Below, in pieces: positions 9,401-17,489 of a stretch of 64,000 nt of DNA (positions are counted from its first letter, which is position 1; each line of letters begins with the position of its first letter). The notes below the pieces were generated by a model. The model ran no database searches and was not told the origin of the DNA. It saw only the letters and a program-made list of their open reading frames with translations. The translations under genes were made by a program, and so were the position numbers. The stretch spans positions 1 through 64,000 of the forward strand of contig CABZTG010000004.1 of NCBI GenBank assembly GCA_902528645.1. Direction: 5' to 3'. The stretch is from an uncultured Pelagibacteraceae bacterium (GTDB taxonomy: Bacteria; Pseudomonadota; Alphaproteobacteria; Pelagibacterales; Pelagibacteraceae).

Positions 9401-10692
9401 TGAATAAAAAGATAAATATTGCACTAATTGGATTGGGTCAGGTTGGAATATTTTTGTATAATGAATTAAATTCAAAAAAGAAAGAAATCGAGATAAAAAC
9501 CGGAAAAAAAATAAATATTGTAGCTATATCTGCTAAAAATAAAAATAAAAAAAGACGTTTTAACATAGATAAAAAAATTTTTTATTCAAATCCTTTAAAA
9601 ATTTTTAAAGAAAAAAAAATAGATATTTTATTTGAATGTATTGGTTTATCTGATGGTATTTCCAAAAAGATAGTAGAATATGCTTTGAAAAAAAAAGTAA
9701 ATGTAATAACGCCAAATAAAGCATTAATTGCTAAACATGGGGATCATTTAGCAAAACTAGCTGAAATGAATAAAGTAAATCTAGAGTTCGAGGCTTCTGT
9801 TGCTGGAGGAATTCCAATTCTTCGAACTATTAAAGAAGGATTAGCAACTAATAAGATTAAAAAAGTTTATGGAATCCTAAATGGGACTACTAATTATATC
9901 TTGTCAGAGATGGAAAATAGTAACGAAAGTTTTGAAAAAGTTTTAAAGAAAGCCCAGGTACTTGGTTATGCTGAACCAGGTAATCCTAAATTAGATCTAA
10001 ATGGTTTTGATGCTTTTGCTAAAATTAGAATTTTATCAGCACTTTCATTTAATATCAAAATATCAAGAAGTAAGTGTATAATGGAAGGAATTGAAAACAT
10101 TAAACTAGAAGATATTAAAATAGCAAATCAATTAGGTTTGAGGATAAAATTACTTGGGATTTCTGAAATTATTAATAATCAATTATTCGAAACAGTACAT
10201 CCATGTTTAGTGAGTAAAAACTCATATATCGGAAATGTGAATGGTGTAATGAATGCGGTTATTACAGAGGGCAGGCCAGTAGGTCAAAGTATTTTACAAG
10301 GAGAGGGGGCAGGTCCTGGACCAACCTCATCATCTTTATTATCAGATTTACTATCAATTTTGAGAGGAAATATAAAACCTCCTTTTGGAATTTCTTATGA
10401 TAAAAGAAGATCTATAAAACCCTTTAACAATCAAAATTATTCTAATTCATTATATCTTAGATTTGAGGTTAAGGATAAACAGGGCGTTTTATCTTTAATA
10501 ACAAATCGATTATCTAAATTTAAGATCTCTGTAAAAAGAATTATTCAAACTCCTGATAAGAAAAATAAGAAGGCTACAATTGTTATTATAAGCCATAAAA
10601 CTACTGAAAAAAATATAAAAGATTGTCTATCAATTTTTAAAAAAAATAAAAATATTCTCAAATTTCCAACTTTAATTAGACTTTATAATTAA
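9400..10692 (+). CDS. hom: Homoserine dehydrogenase
   Basis: IALIGLGQVG, TPNKALIAKHG, EASVAGGIPILRTIKEGL, C-terminal ACT-like region. Confidence 0.93.
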   Translation: MNKKINIALIGLGQVGIFLYNELNSKKKEIEIKTGKKINIVAISAKNKNKKRRFNIDKKIFYSNPLKIFKEKKIDILFECIGLSDGISKKIVEYALKKKVNVITPNKALIAKHGDHLAKLAEMNKVNLEFEASVAGGIPILRTIKEGLATNKIKKVYGILNGTTNYILSEMENSNESFEKVLKKAQVLGYAEPGNPKLDLNGFDAFAKIRILSALSFNIKISRSKCIMEGIENIKLEDIKIANQLGLRIKLLGISEIINNQLFETVHPCLVSKNSYIGNVNGVMNAVITEGRPVGQSILQGEGAGPGPTSSSLLSDLLSILRGNIKPPFGISYDKRRSIKPFNNQNYSNSLYLRFEVKDKQGVLSLITNRLSKFKISVKRIIQTPDKKNKKATIVIISHKTTEKNIKDCLSIFKKNKNILKFPTLIRLYN

Positions 10693-11594
10693 TGGATATT
10701 TATATAAAACTTTTTGAAGTTTTGTTTCCAGTATTCTTTGTTGTGGGTATTGGATATTATCTTGGTAAAAAAAATCCTAAAATTGACACTACATTTATTA
10801 CTAATTTTGCCGCAAATGTTGGTACACCAGCAATGATTATTTATGCATTAAATCCAGTAAATATATCGTTTACTATTTTCATTAACTATTTTTGGTACTA
10901 TGCAATCGCAATTGTTGGGTTCATTATTGTTGGAATAATCATATTATCTCTTTTAAATACTAAAGATATAATAAGAGAACTTCCGCCTTTAACAATGCCT
11001 AATACTGGTAATATGGGTCTACCAATATGTTTATTCGCGTATGGTTCTCAAGGTCTTGGTGTTTCGGCCGCTATTTCTGCATTAATCATTTTGTGTCACT
11101 TTACATTAGGTGTTTTTTTAGCAGATAGAAAATTTAGTTTACAAGTCATAATAAAAAGCCCACCTTTTTATGCGATCATTATTGCGGTTTTTTTACTTTA
11201 TTATGATTATGAACTTCCAGGATTTATAGAAAATACTACTTTTTTATTAATGTATGCCACAATATTTTTAATTTTGATGTCATTAGGAATAGCACTAACA
11301 AGACTTAAGGTTTTTTCACTTAACAAGGCAATATTTTCTTCTTTAGGCCGAGTGATTGTTGGACCTATTATCGGTTATTTATTAATTTTATATTTCGGTC
11401 TAGATGGGTTCGCAGCTGGTGTATTACTGATTCAATGTTCAATGCCTAGCGCAGTTCTTAATTACCTTGTTGCATCAATTTATTCACCTAAAAAAATTGT
11501 TGATAGTGTTGCTAGTACTATTGTTGTGTCAACACTCATGTCTTTTGTAACAATTCCAATTGTTGTATTCTTTGCTTTAAAATACTTTAATTAA
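10692..11594 (+). CDS. AEC family transporter (auxin efflux carrier-like)
   Basis: Multi-TM; LTMPNTGNMGLPICLFAYGSQGL; MPSAVLNYLVAS. Confidence 0.8.
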   Translation: MDIYIKLFEVLFPVFFVVGIGYYLGKKNPKIDTTFITNFAANVGTPAMIIYALNPVNISFTIFINYFWYYAIAIVGFIIVGIIILSLLNTKDIIRELPPLTMPNTGNMGLPICLFAYGSQGLGVSAAISALIILCHFTLGVFLADRKFSLQVIIKSPPFYAIIIAVFLLYYDYELPGFIENTTFLLMYATIFLILMSLGIALTRLKVFSLNKAIFSSLGRVIVGPIIGYLLILYFGLDGFAAGVLLIQCSMPSAVLNYLVASIYSPKKIVDSVASTIVVSTLMSFVTIPIVVFFALKYFN

Positions 11595-11610
11595 TCTATA
11601 TCCTTCTTAT

Positions 11611-12462
11611 ATGAAGGCTATTACATTTAATCTTTTAGCGTGGGTAATGCTTCCAATTATGGATGGTTTTGCTAAATATTTAAGTGCAGAATTACCTGTA
11701 TTACAAATCACTTGGGCAAGATATTTTTTCACAGTGGCGTTCACTTTACCAATTATGTTTTTCTTTTTTCGAGAAAATCTTGTTTGGACAGACAAACCGA
11801 AGCTTCAATTTATAAGAGGCTTAATACTTTTAACAGCAAATATTTGTTTCTTTTATGCCATTTCAGTAATCTCTTTAGCAAAAGCATTAACTTTGGCATT
11901 TGTTGCACCTTTGATTGTTACAGCTTTTTCTCCAATTTTTTTAGGTGAGAAGGTTGGTTTTAGAAGATGGTCAGCTGTAATTATAGGATTTATAGGATCC
12001 TTGGTTGTTATAAGACCTGGGTTTGTTGAAATTAATTTAGCAAGTATTGCTGCGCTTGGAACAGGAATAATGTATGGATTTTATTTAATTATTACTCGTA
12101 AGTTAAGTACTTCAGACAACCCTTTGTTAACTTTATTGTTAACTGGTGTAGTAGGGGCTGTTATTATTTCATGTGTAATGCCTTTTGTTTGGATCAAGCC
12201 AACAATTAATCAGTGGTCAATGATGGCTGCTATTGGTGTATTTGCCTGCGTAGGTCATTTATTTCTAATATTATCTCTAAAATACGCTGATGCTTCAAAA
12301 TTAGCTCCATTTAGTTACTTTGAGATCATTACAAACATAATTATAGGTTATTATTTCTTTAGTGATTTCCCTGATAATTGGACTTTCTTAGGTTTGTTTA
12401 TTATTGTATTAAGTGGTATCTACATCTCAAGAAGAGAGAACTTGGTTAAAAAAGTAAAATAA
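11611..12462 (+). CDS. DMT superfamily (EamA) transporter
   Basis: Ten-TM EamA-like; LSLKYADASKLAPFSYFEI. Confidence 0.8.
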   Translation: MKAITFNLLAWVMLPIMDGFAKYLSAELPVLQITWARYFFTVAFTLPIMFFFFRENLVWTDKPKLQFIRGLILLTANICFFYAISVISLAKALTLAFVAPLIVTAFSPIFLGEKVGFRRWSAVIIGFIGSLVVIRPGFVEINLASIAALGTGIMYGFYLIITRKLSTSDNPLLTLLLTGVVGAVIISCVMPFVWIKPTINQWSMMAAIGVFACVGHLFLILSLKYADASKLAPFSYFEIITNIIIGYYFFSDFPDNWTFLGLFIIVLSGIYISRRENLVKKVK

Positions 12463-12578
12463 TAGGTAATATTTATTTACTATTTTCTAATGTATTACAT
12501 TAAGTATTAATTATAAAATATTGTATTTATTGTATTTTATTAAAAATTATTACAATATTAATTTTTAAATATTTTAGA

Positions 12579-12655
12579 TTATTTAATGTTTAAATCACCC
12601 TAATATTCTCTGCAAAAGTGTAGATTTATAGTAAATTATGAAAAACATTAAATAA
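12579..12655. repeat. Perfect 13-bp inverted repeat with a 51-bp spacer
   Basis: TTATTTAATGTTT (12579-12591) and AAACATTAAATAA (12643-12655). Confidence 0.7.
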
Positions 12656-12898
12656 CCTTTTAAAATAGGGATTTTTTCCGATTGTGGTTATGAAAATTCC
12701 AAAAAAATAGGGCAGTCCAAAAGCATTGATATGGTTGAATAGTAGAGCGATGCATTAATTGAATATAGCATTTAAACGCCCATAGAGGGGCCTATTTTTG
12801 GTATGGGCTAGTATATGGTACAACCGAAGGGTGAATTATGTTATTTAGAAAGTAATCCTTCAAAAAGGTAAAAAAGCGTTCATTTTACTCACCTTTTT
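12656..12898 (+). ncRNA. Candidate structured RNA of unknown family
   Basis: No ORF; nested complementary arms GCATTG/CGATGC (12723/12748), GCCCATA/TATGGGC (12778/12802), GAAGG/CCTTC (12826/12857), ending in a terminator-like hairpin. Confidence 0.35.
12862..12898. terminator. Probable bidirectional intrinsic terminator
   Basis: AAAAAGGT...ACCTTTTT stem with flanking A/T tracts, upstream of the convergent ogt 3' end. Confidence 0.55.
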
Positions 12899-12923
12899 CA
12901 CTTAAAAAATGTTTAATATAGAC

Positions 12924-13199
12924 CTAAATAACTACCTTTTCGGATCTTAGTAATTTGAGCTTTTGCTTGATTCCACCTCTACCAGAGTAACCTCCAAGAG
13001 CTCCATCAGATCTAATCACTCTATGACAGGGTATTTTTGGGGCATATGGGTTTTTAGCACAAGCATTGGCTACAGCTCTGGCTGATTTAGGGCTGTTTAT
13101 TGCAGCAGCAACTTGTTTATATGTTCTTATTTTACCTTTTGGTATAGTTTTGAGGTATTTCCAGACTTTTAATTGAAATTTAGTGCCTTTAAGATGCAT
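12924..13199 (-). CDS. ogt: Short methylated-DNA-[protein]-cysteine S-methyltransferase, DNA-binding domain only
   Basis: GTKFQLKVWKYLKTIPKGKIRTYKQVA...PYAPKIPCHRVIRSDGALGGYSGG-type motif. Start placed at Met29 of the listed ORF (MHLKGTKFQ). Confidence 0.82.
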   Translation of the reverse strand: MHLKGTKFQLKVWKYLKTIPKGKIRTYKQVAAAINSPKSARAVANACAKNPYAPKIPCHRVIRSDGALGGYSGRGGIKQKLKLLRSEKVVI

Positions 13200-13207
13200 T
13201 TTTTTGT

Positions 13208-13387
13208 GAAACCCCTGTTTCCTTGCACTTTTAAGGGTGCAAAGAACAGTTGTTTTGGCACGTCGTTGATGCGCTACCGCCATGCCTCCCGTTCTGCATG
13301 TTCAGCGATGCTTTGCAGAACTTTCTGCCCCTTGGATTTGTACCTCTCGGCTTTTGCCCAATTGGCCAGTTAAGGGTTGCCCCTTAA
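13208..13387 (-). other. GC-rich hairpin cluster upstream of ogt (candidate structured leader, or relic)
   Basis: Perfect stems: GAAAC-CCCT-GTTTC (13208-13221), TTGCAC/GTGCAA (13223-13242), GTTCTGCA/TGCAGAAC (13291-13321), TTAAGGG-TTGC-CCCTTAA (13370-13387). GC of 13251-13380 is about 53% by hand count. Confidence 0.5.
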
Positions 13388-13482
13388 TTCACTTATACTT
13401 TAACAGATATGATTTTAAAGCTGTATCACCTTTTAATTGATTCTTAAAATTTACAGAAATTCCTGTGAATATTGGGGATAAA

Positions 13483-13659
13483 TTAAGCTTTGAAAACTAA
13501 GATAAAATAGCTGATTAAAAATAAGATTGCTAAGATAGATAAAAAAATAGTTTCAATGCTTTTGCCATGATTTTTATACTGAATTGAACTTAAAATAATA
13601 AATCCTACAGAGGTAATTAAAAACCATACAGCAGGAATTTCTCCATCAATTGAACCCAT
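13483..13659 (-). CDS. Small membrane protein, unknown
   Basis: MGSIDGEIPAVWFLITSVGFIILSS...FLSILAILFLISYFILVFKA; two predicted TM stretches; start chosen at the internal Met. Confidence 0.5.
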   Translation of the reverse strand: MGSIDGEIPAVWFLITSVGFIILSSIQYKNHGKSIETIFLSILAILFLISYFILVFKA

Positions 13660-13702
13660 AATTTTTATATTTAAACTATTGACATTAAAAATCACTTGAT
13701 AT

Positions 13703-13737
13703 ATTACTAGTGATAATTAATTGTTATCAATAGTAAT
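13703..13737. repeat. Lox/dif-like inverted repeat (14-bp arms, 7-bp spacer, one mismatch) next to the integrase start
   Basis: ATTACTAGTGATAA-TTAATTG-TTATCAATAGTAAT; ends 3 bp before the ATG at 13741. Confidence 0.75.
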
Positions 13738-13740
13738 TAT

Positions 13741-14694
13741 ATGAGTGAACTTACTACAGACCTTAAATCTCTTCACGAGGCAACATTGAATAACCTTAGA
13801 AGCTCTAAAGCAAAAAATACTTTAAGAGCTTACAAATCTGACTTTAAAGACTTTGGAGCTTTTTGTTCAAAACATGGTCTAAATTCATTGCCAACAGAAC
13901 CTAAAATAGTTTCCTTATACCTTACCCATCTCTCTAAAAAATCAAAAATTAGCACTTTAAGACGAAGATTAGTATCAATAAGTATGGTTCATAAGCTAAA
14001 AGGGCATTATTTAGACACTAAACATCCAATTATAGTCGAAAATTTAATGGGAATAAGAAGGGTCAAAGGAAGTATTCAAAAAGGAAAAAAACCATTATTA
14101 ATCAATCATTTAAAATTAATTATTAAAGCTATTAATGAAGAAAAAACTGAGCAAATTAAAAAACTGAGAGATAAATCAATTATATTAACTGGTTTTGGGG
14201 GTGGCTTTAGAAGATCGGAGCTTATTTCAATTGATTATGAAGATTTAGAATTTGTTCCAGAGGGTCTCAAAATAACTATTAAAAGATCAAAAACAGACCA
14301 ATTTGGTGAGGGAATGATTAAAGGACTACCCTACTTCAATAATGAAATATATTGTCCGGTTTCAAATCTAAAAAAATGGTTAGAAATTTCTAAAATTAAG
14401 TCTGGACCTATTTTTAGAAGATTTTCCAAAGGTTTATCATTAACAGATAAAAGGTTAACTGATCAATCTGTAGTTATATTAATGAAAGAGTATTTAAACT
14501 TAGCAGGTTTAGAAAATAAAAATTTTGCAGGTCATAGTTTAAGGTCAGGCTTTGCAACAGTAGCCGCTGAGTCTGGAGCGGATGAAAGAAGTATTATGGA
14601 AATGACAGGGCATAAAACAACACAAATGGTTAGAAGATACATAAGAGAAGCAAATATCTTTAAAAATAATGCTTTAAACAAGATTAAAATTTAA
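13741..14694 (+). CDS. Tyrosine recombinase / site-specific integrase
   Basis: N-terminal SAM-like core-binding domain; catalytic GGGFRRSEL, HSLRSGFATVAAE, GHKTTQMVRRYIRE. Confidence 0.9.
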   Translation: MSELTTDLKSLHEATLNNLRSSKAKNTLRAYKSDFKDFGAFCSKHGLNSLPTEPKIVSLYLTHLSKKSKISTLRRRLVSISMVHKLKGHYLDTKHPIIVENLMGIRRVKGSIQKGKKPLLINHLKLIIKAINEEKTEQIKKLRDKSIILTGFGGGFRRSELISIDYEDLEFVPEGLKITIKRSKTDQFGEGMIKGLPYFNNEIYCPVSNLKKWLEISKIKSGPIFRRFSKGLSLTDKRLTDQSVVILMKEYLNLAGLENKNFAGHSLRSGFATVAAESGADERSIMEMTGHKTTQMVRRYIREANIFKNNALNKIKI

Positions 14695-14699
14695 ATTCT

Positions 14700-16805
14700 T
14701 CAAAATAAAGAAACTTTTTTTCCTAAAGATTTATCAATTATATATTTTGAAATTTTTGACTCATTAAAAAGTTTAAAGTATTTTTTTTTTCCATTTTTAG
14801 CTATTTTTGTTCTTAATTTATTATTTTTCTTATAAAATTTAATTTTTTCAGCAAGATCATTAATGCTACTATAAGTAATAATTTCACCTGAATTAAAAAA
14901 ATTATTCATTTTAACTTTTTTATCAATGAAAACCATTAGGCCATTTCCCATAAGAGAGGCTATTCTATTACTTGAATAATGTTTTGTGGGATTTCCTCTA
15001 CTAAGATTTAATGCCATTTTAGAATTCAATAAAGATCTATAAAATTCATTACCCCAAACGGGTTCTTGTTTACCAAAACCATAAAAATCATATTTAATTC
15101 CATTAATTTTTTTAATTAGTTTATTTAGGAATTTAACCCTATCGTCTGTTTTTCCCTCTTTTAAAGTCGCTCGATTAACTCCGTGACTCATTGCGTAAAA
15201 TACATCATTTTGAGGATTTAATTTAAAAACATCAAAACACTCAATGTTTTTATCTACTGGGGTCATAAAAAAATGGATATTTTGGCTATCTTTTTTTGAA
15301 AAATTTAATACAGAGGGATTAGTTGTAATAAATGAATGATCAACAATAGGAATAAATTTTTTTAATTTTTCCATATTACCATAGGTATCAGGTAAATTAG
15401 TCATGAAAGGATCTTCATTCCATTGTGAAATAATAACATTTTTATTTATTAACTTAAAATCGTTTAATATATTTGGTGTAATATTGTCTGAGTGTCCAAA
15501 GATAATAAGGTCTGGATTATAATTTTTAAAAGTTTCAACTAAATAATGATGGAATTTATCTTTTATATTCAAAAAATTTAGACCTTTATTTTGTCTTACA
15601 TAATCTCTATCGCTAATTTCAATTACATCATGACCATTTCGAATAAAACCATTGGTAAATTTTTTACCTAACGATAGATTGTAAATTCTATGATTTAGTT
15701 TTTGAGCTAAATTGTAAATATTTAAAATCCTCAATTTTCCATGATTAATATTTATTTTGGTAAACGGAAATAATGAAGTTCTCATTAAGTCGATTACTTT
15801 TGAATTCATTTTTAATTTATGTTTGACAAATTTCTTACTATTTTTCTGAATTTTTTTTCTAAGTTTACTATTTTTGATTAATTTAATAGTTTCTAACTCA
15901 ATATTTTTTACATCTAATTTTTTGAGTTTAACTGCATAATCTGTGGTTTCTGCTAGTCCACCAGTATTTGATATAATGGTTGCACATCCTCTTGAGGAGG
16001 CCTCCAAAGACGTCCTGCCAAAGGGTTCTTCCCATCTAGATGGTATTATTGCTATTTCTGATTTACTCAAAAATTCTAAAACCTTACTATGAGAAATTTG
16101 GCCTAAATTAAAATGTCTTTTATGTGTGGGGTAATCTTGAAATCTTTTTTCTTCACCTGCTGAATAAGCTTTCCAATCTTTGTATAAATCTAAAACTTTA
16201 AACATAGATTTACAATAAAGATCATAACCTTTTGACTCATTTAATTTACCAACAAAAATTATTTGTTTATTTTTTTTTACATTTTTTTTTATAGGATCAA
16301 TGCTATGGTAAATAATTTGAGTTTTATTATCAGATAAAATTGGCAGGTCTTTAAAAAATCTTTTTTTAACCCATTTTGAAATAAATATTATTTTGTCAAC
16401 ATTCTCTAATAAATAAATACGCTCATCGACTGACTTTGCGCCTTTCATTGTAGTTGGATCATTATGAAAATATAAAATTATCTTAGCATTGATCTGTTTA
16501 AAAAATTCTTTAACCATTACAGGTCTATTATGTAATTCTATAATATCAAAATTAAGTTTTTTAATTCTTTTGATAATATTTTTTGAATATTCTTTAGTAG
16601 TACTATTCAATTTAGAATTTATGTTGTTAATATTTATGTTTATGTAGTTTTTAGTGAGATATTTTTTATTTAAAGTACTTCCAATAACATATGTTTTATT
16701 TTTGTAAATTGAGTCTCTCATAAATTCGCTTATCCATAAAGCAACAGCTCCTGCTCCTTGCTTTGAATAATTTTCTTTATAAGGAAGTATTGATGCTATT
16801 TTCAT
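14700..16805 (-). CDS. Two-domain glycosyltransferase (N-terminal GT4, C-terminal CgeB/Glyco_trans_1_2-like)
   Basis: N-terminal FVGKLNESKGYDLY...SRWEEPFGRTSLEASSRGCATIISNTGGLAE; C-terminal DLIIFGHSD...SQWNEDPF...NLSRGNPTKHYSSNRIASLMGNGLM. Confidence 0.75.
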   Translation of the reverse strand: MKIASILPYKENYSKQGAGAVALWISEFMRDSIYKNKTYVIGSTLNKKYLTKNYINININNINSKLNSTTKEYSKNIIKRIKKLNFDIIELHNRPVMVKEFFKQINAKIILYFHNDPTTMKGAKSVDERIYLLENVDKIIFISKWVKKRFFKDLPILSDNKTQIIYHSIDPIKKNVKKNKQIIFVGKLNESKGYDLYCKSMFKVLDLYKDWKAYSAGEEKRFQDYPTHKRHFNLGQISHSKVLEFLSKSEIAIIPSRWEEPFGRTSLEASSRGCATIISNTGGLAETTDYAVKLKKLDVKNIELETIKLIKNSKLRKKIQKNSKKFVKHKLKMNSKVIDLMRTSLFPFTKININHGKLRILNIYNLAQKLNHRIYNLSLGKKFTNGFIRNGHDVIEISDRDYVRQNKGLNFLNIKDKFHHYLVETFKNYNPDLIIFGHSDNITPNILNDFKLINKNVIISQWNEDPFMTNLPDTYGNMEKLKKFIPIVDHSFITTNPSVLNFSKKDSQNIHFFMTPVDKNIECFDVFKLNPQNDVFYAMSHGVNRATLKEGKTDDRVKFLNKLIKKINGIKYDFYGFGKQEPVWGNEFYRSLLNSKMALNLSRGNPTKHYSSNRIASLMGNGLMVFIDKKVKMNNFFNSGEIITYSSINDLAEKIKFYKKNNKLRTKIAKNGKKKYFKLFNESKISKYIIDKSLGKKVSLF

Positions 16806-16806
16806 C

Positions 16807-17055
16807 TTAAAATTTACTAATTAGATATTTTCTTTTTTTTTTATCATTTTTTAATCTATATTCATAAGACATAGCTGAGCTTTTATCATAAAATTTTTTT
16901 TTATAGATAATTCTCCATTTATATCCTCTAGTTGATTTTGCACCAGTCCCAGCATTATGTTTTTTAATTCTCGATAAAAGATTATTAGTATAGCCCACAT
17001 ATGTTTTCGGTATTTTGCTGTTTATGCTTTTTAGCATATAGACATAAAATATCAT
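16807..17055 (-). CDS. GIY-YIG nuclease domain protein
   Basis: FYVYMLKS...TYVGYTNNLLSRIKKHNAGTGAKSTRGYKWRIIYKK. Confidence 0.85.
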   Translation of the reverse strand: MIFYVYMLKSINSKIPKTYVGYTNNLLSRIKKHNAGTGAKSTRGYKWRIIYKKKFYDKSSAMSYEYRLKNDKKKRKYLISKF

Positions 17056-17060
17056 AAATA

Positions 17061-17135
17061 TGGCGGTCCCTAGGGGAATCGAACCCCTCTTTCGAGGATG
17101 AAAACCACGTGTCCTAACCGATAGACGAAGGGACC
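17061..17135 (-). tRNA. tRNA-Glu (anticodon TTC), CCA encoded
   Basis: Minus strand GGTCCCTTCGTCTATCGGTTAGGACACGTGGTTTTCATCCTCGAAAGAGGGGTTCGATTCCCCTAGGGACCGCCA. Confidence 0.95.
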
Positions 17136-17180
17136 AAATCTCAGTTTTCTATTGCAAAATAACCTTTTTATCAAGTGTTA

Positions 17181-17486
17181 TTAGGTTGCACTATTTCCAG
17201 TTTTATTTAGCAAATCTCTAAATTCTTTTGATGGTTTAAATAAAACAACATCTCTCTTAGATATTTTTTTTTCTTCTTTCGTTTTTGGATTTCTACCAAT
17301 TCTTGAGTTTTTTGTTTTGACTAAAAAAGTTCCAAATTTTGAAATTTTTATACTTTTATTTGTTATTAAATTTGAAATCATTATAGAAAAAAATTCTTCA
17401 ATAAGGTTTTCTGCAATTTTTTTTGAAAATCCAACTTGCATATAAACTGAATTAATTAAGTCTTTTTTGGTTAAATTAATTCTCAT
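17181..17486 (-). CDS. ihfA: Integration host factor alpha / HU family
   Basis: LTKKDLINSVYMQVGFSKK...KISKFGTFLVKTKNSRIGRNPKTKEE. Confidence 0.85.
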   Translation of the reverse strand: MRINLTKKDLINSVYMQVGFSKKIAENLIEEFFSIMISNLITNKSIKISKFGTFLVKTKNSRIGRNPKTKEEKKISKRDVVLFKPSKEFRDLLNKTGNSAT

Positions 17487-17489
17487 TTA

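Noticed and set aside
12463-12580. Possible CRISPR or tandem repeat in the AT-rich stretch
   Set aside because: TATT/ATTA motifs recur irregularly without fixed repeat-spacer periodicity; explained by AT richness.
13200-13283. First 28 codons of the listed ogt ORF (MAVAHQRRAK...)
   Set aside because: Lies in the GC-rich hairpin region and is not part of the alkyltransferase fold; the internal Met at 13199 is a better start.
13173-13373. 66-aa plus-strand ORF
   Set aside because: Antisense to the ogt start and the GC-rich hairpin block, biased toward Ser/Cys/Phe, no recognisable domain; treated as a by-product of composition.
17061-17135. Integration att duplication of the tRNA-Glu 3' end
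   Set aside because: No second copy of the tRNA 3' sequence was seen near the integrase or elsewhere in the window, so no att pair can be claimed.
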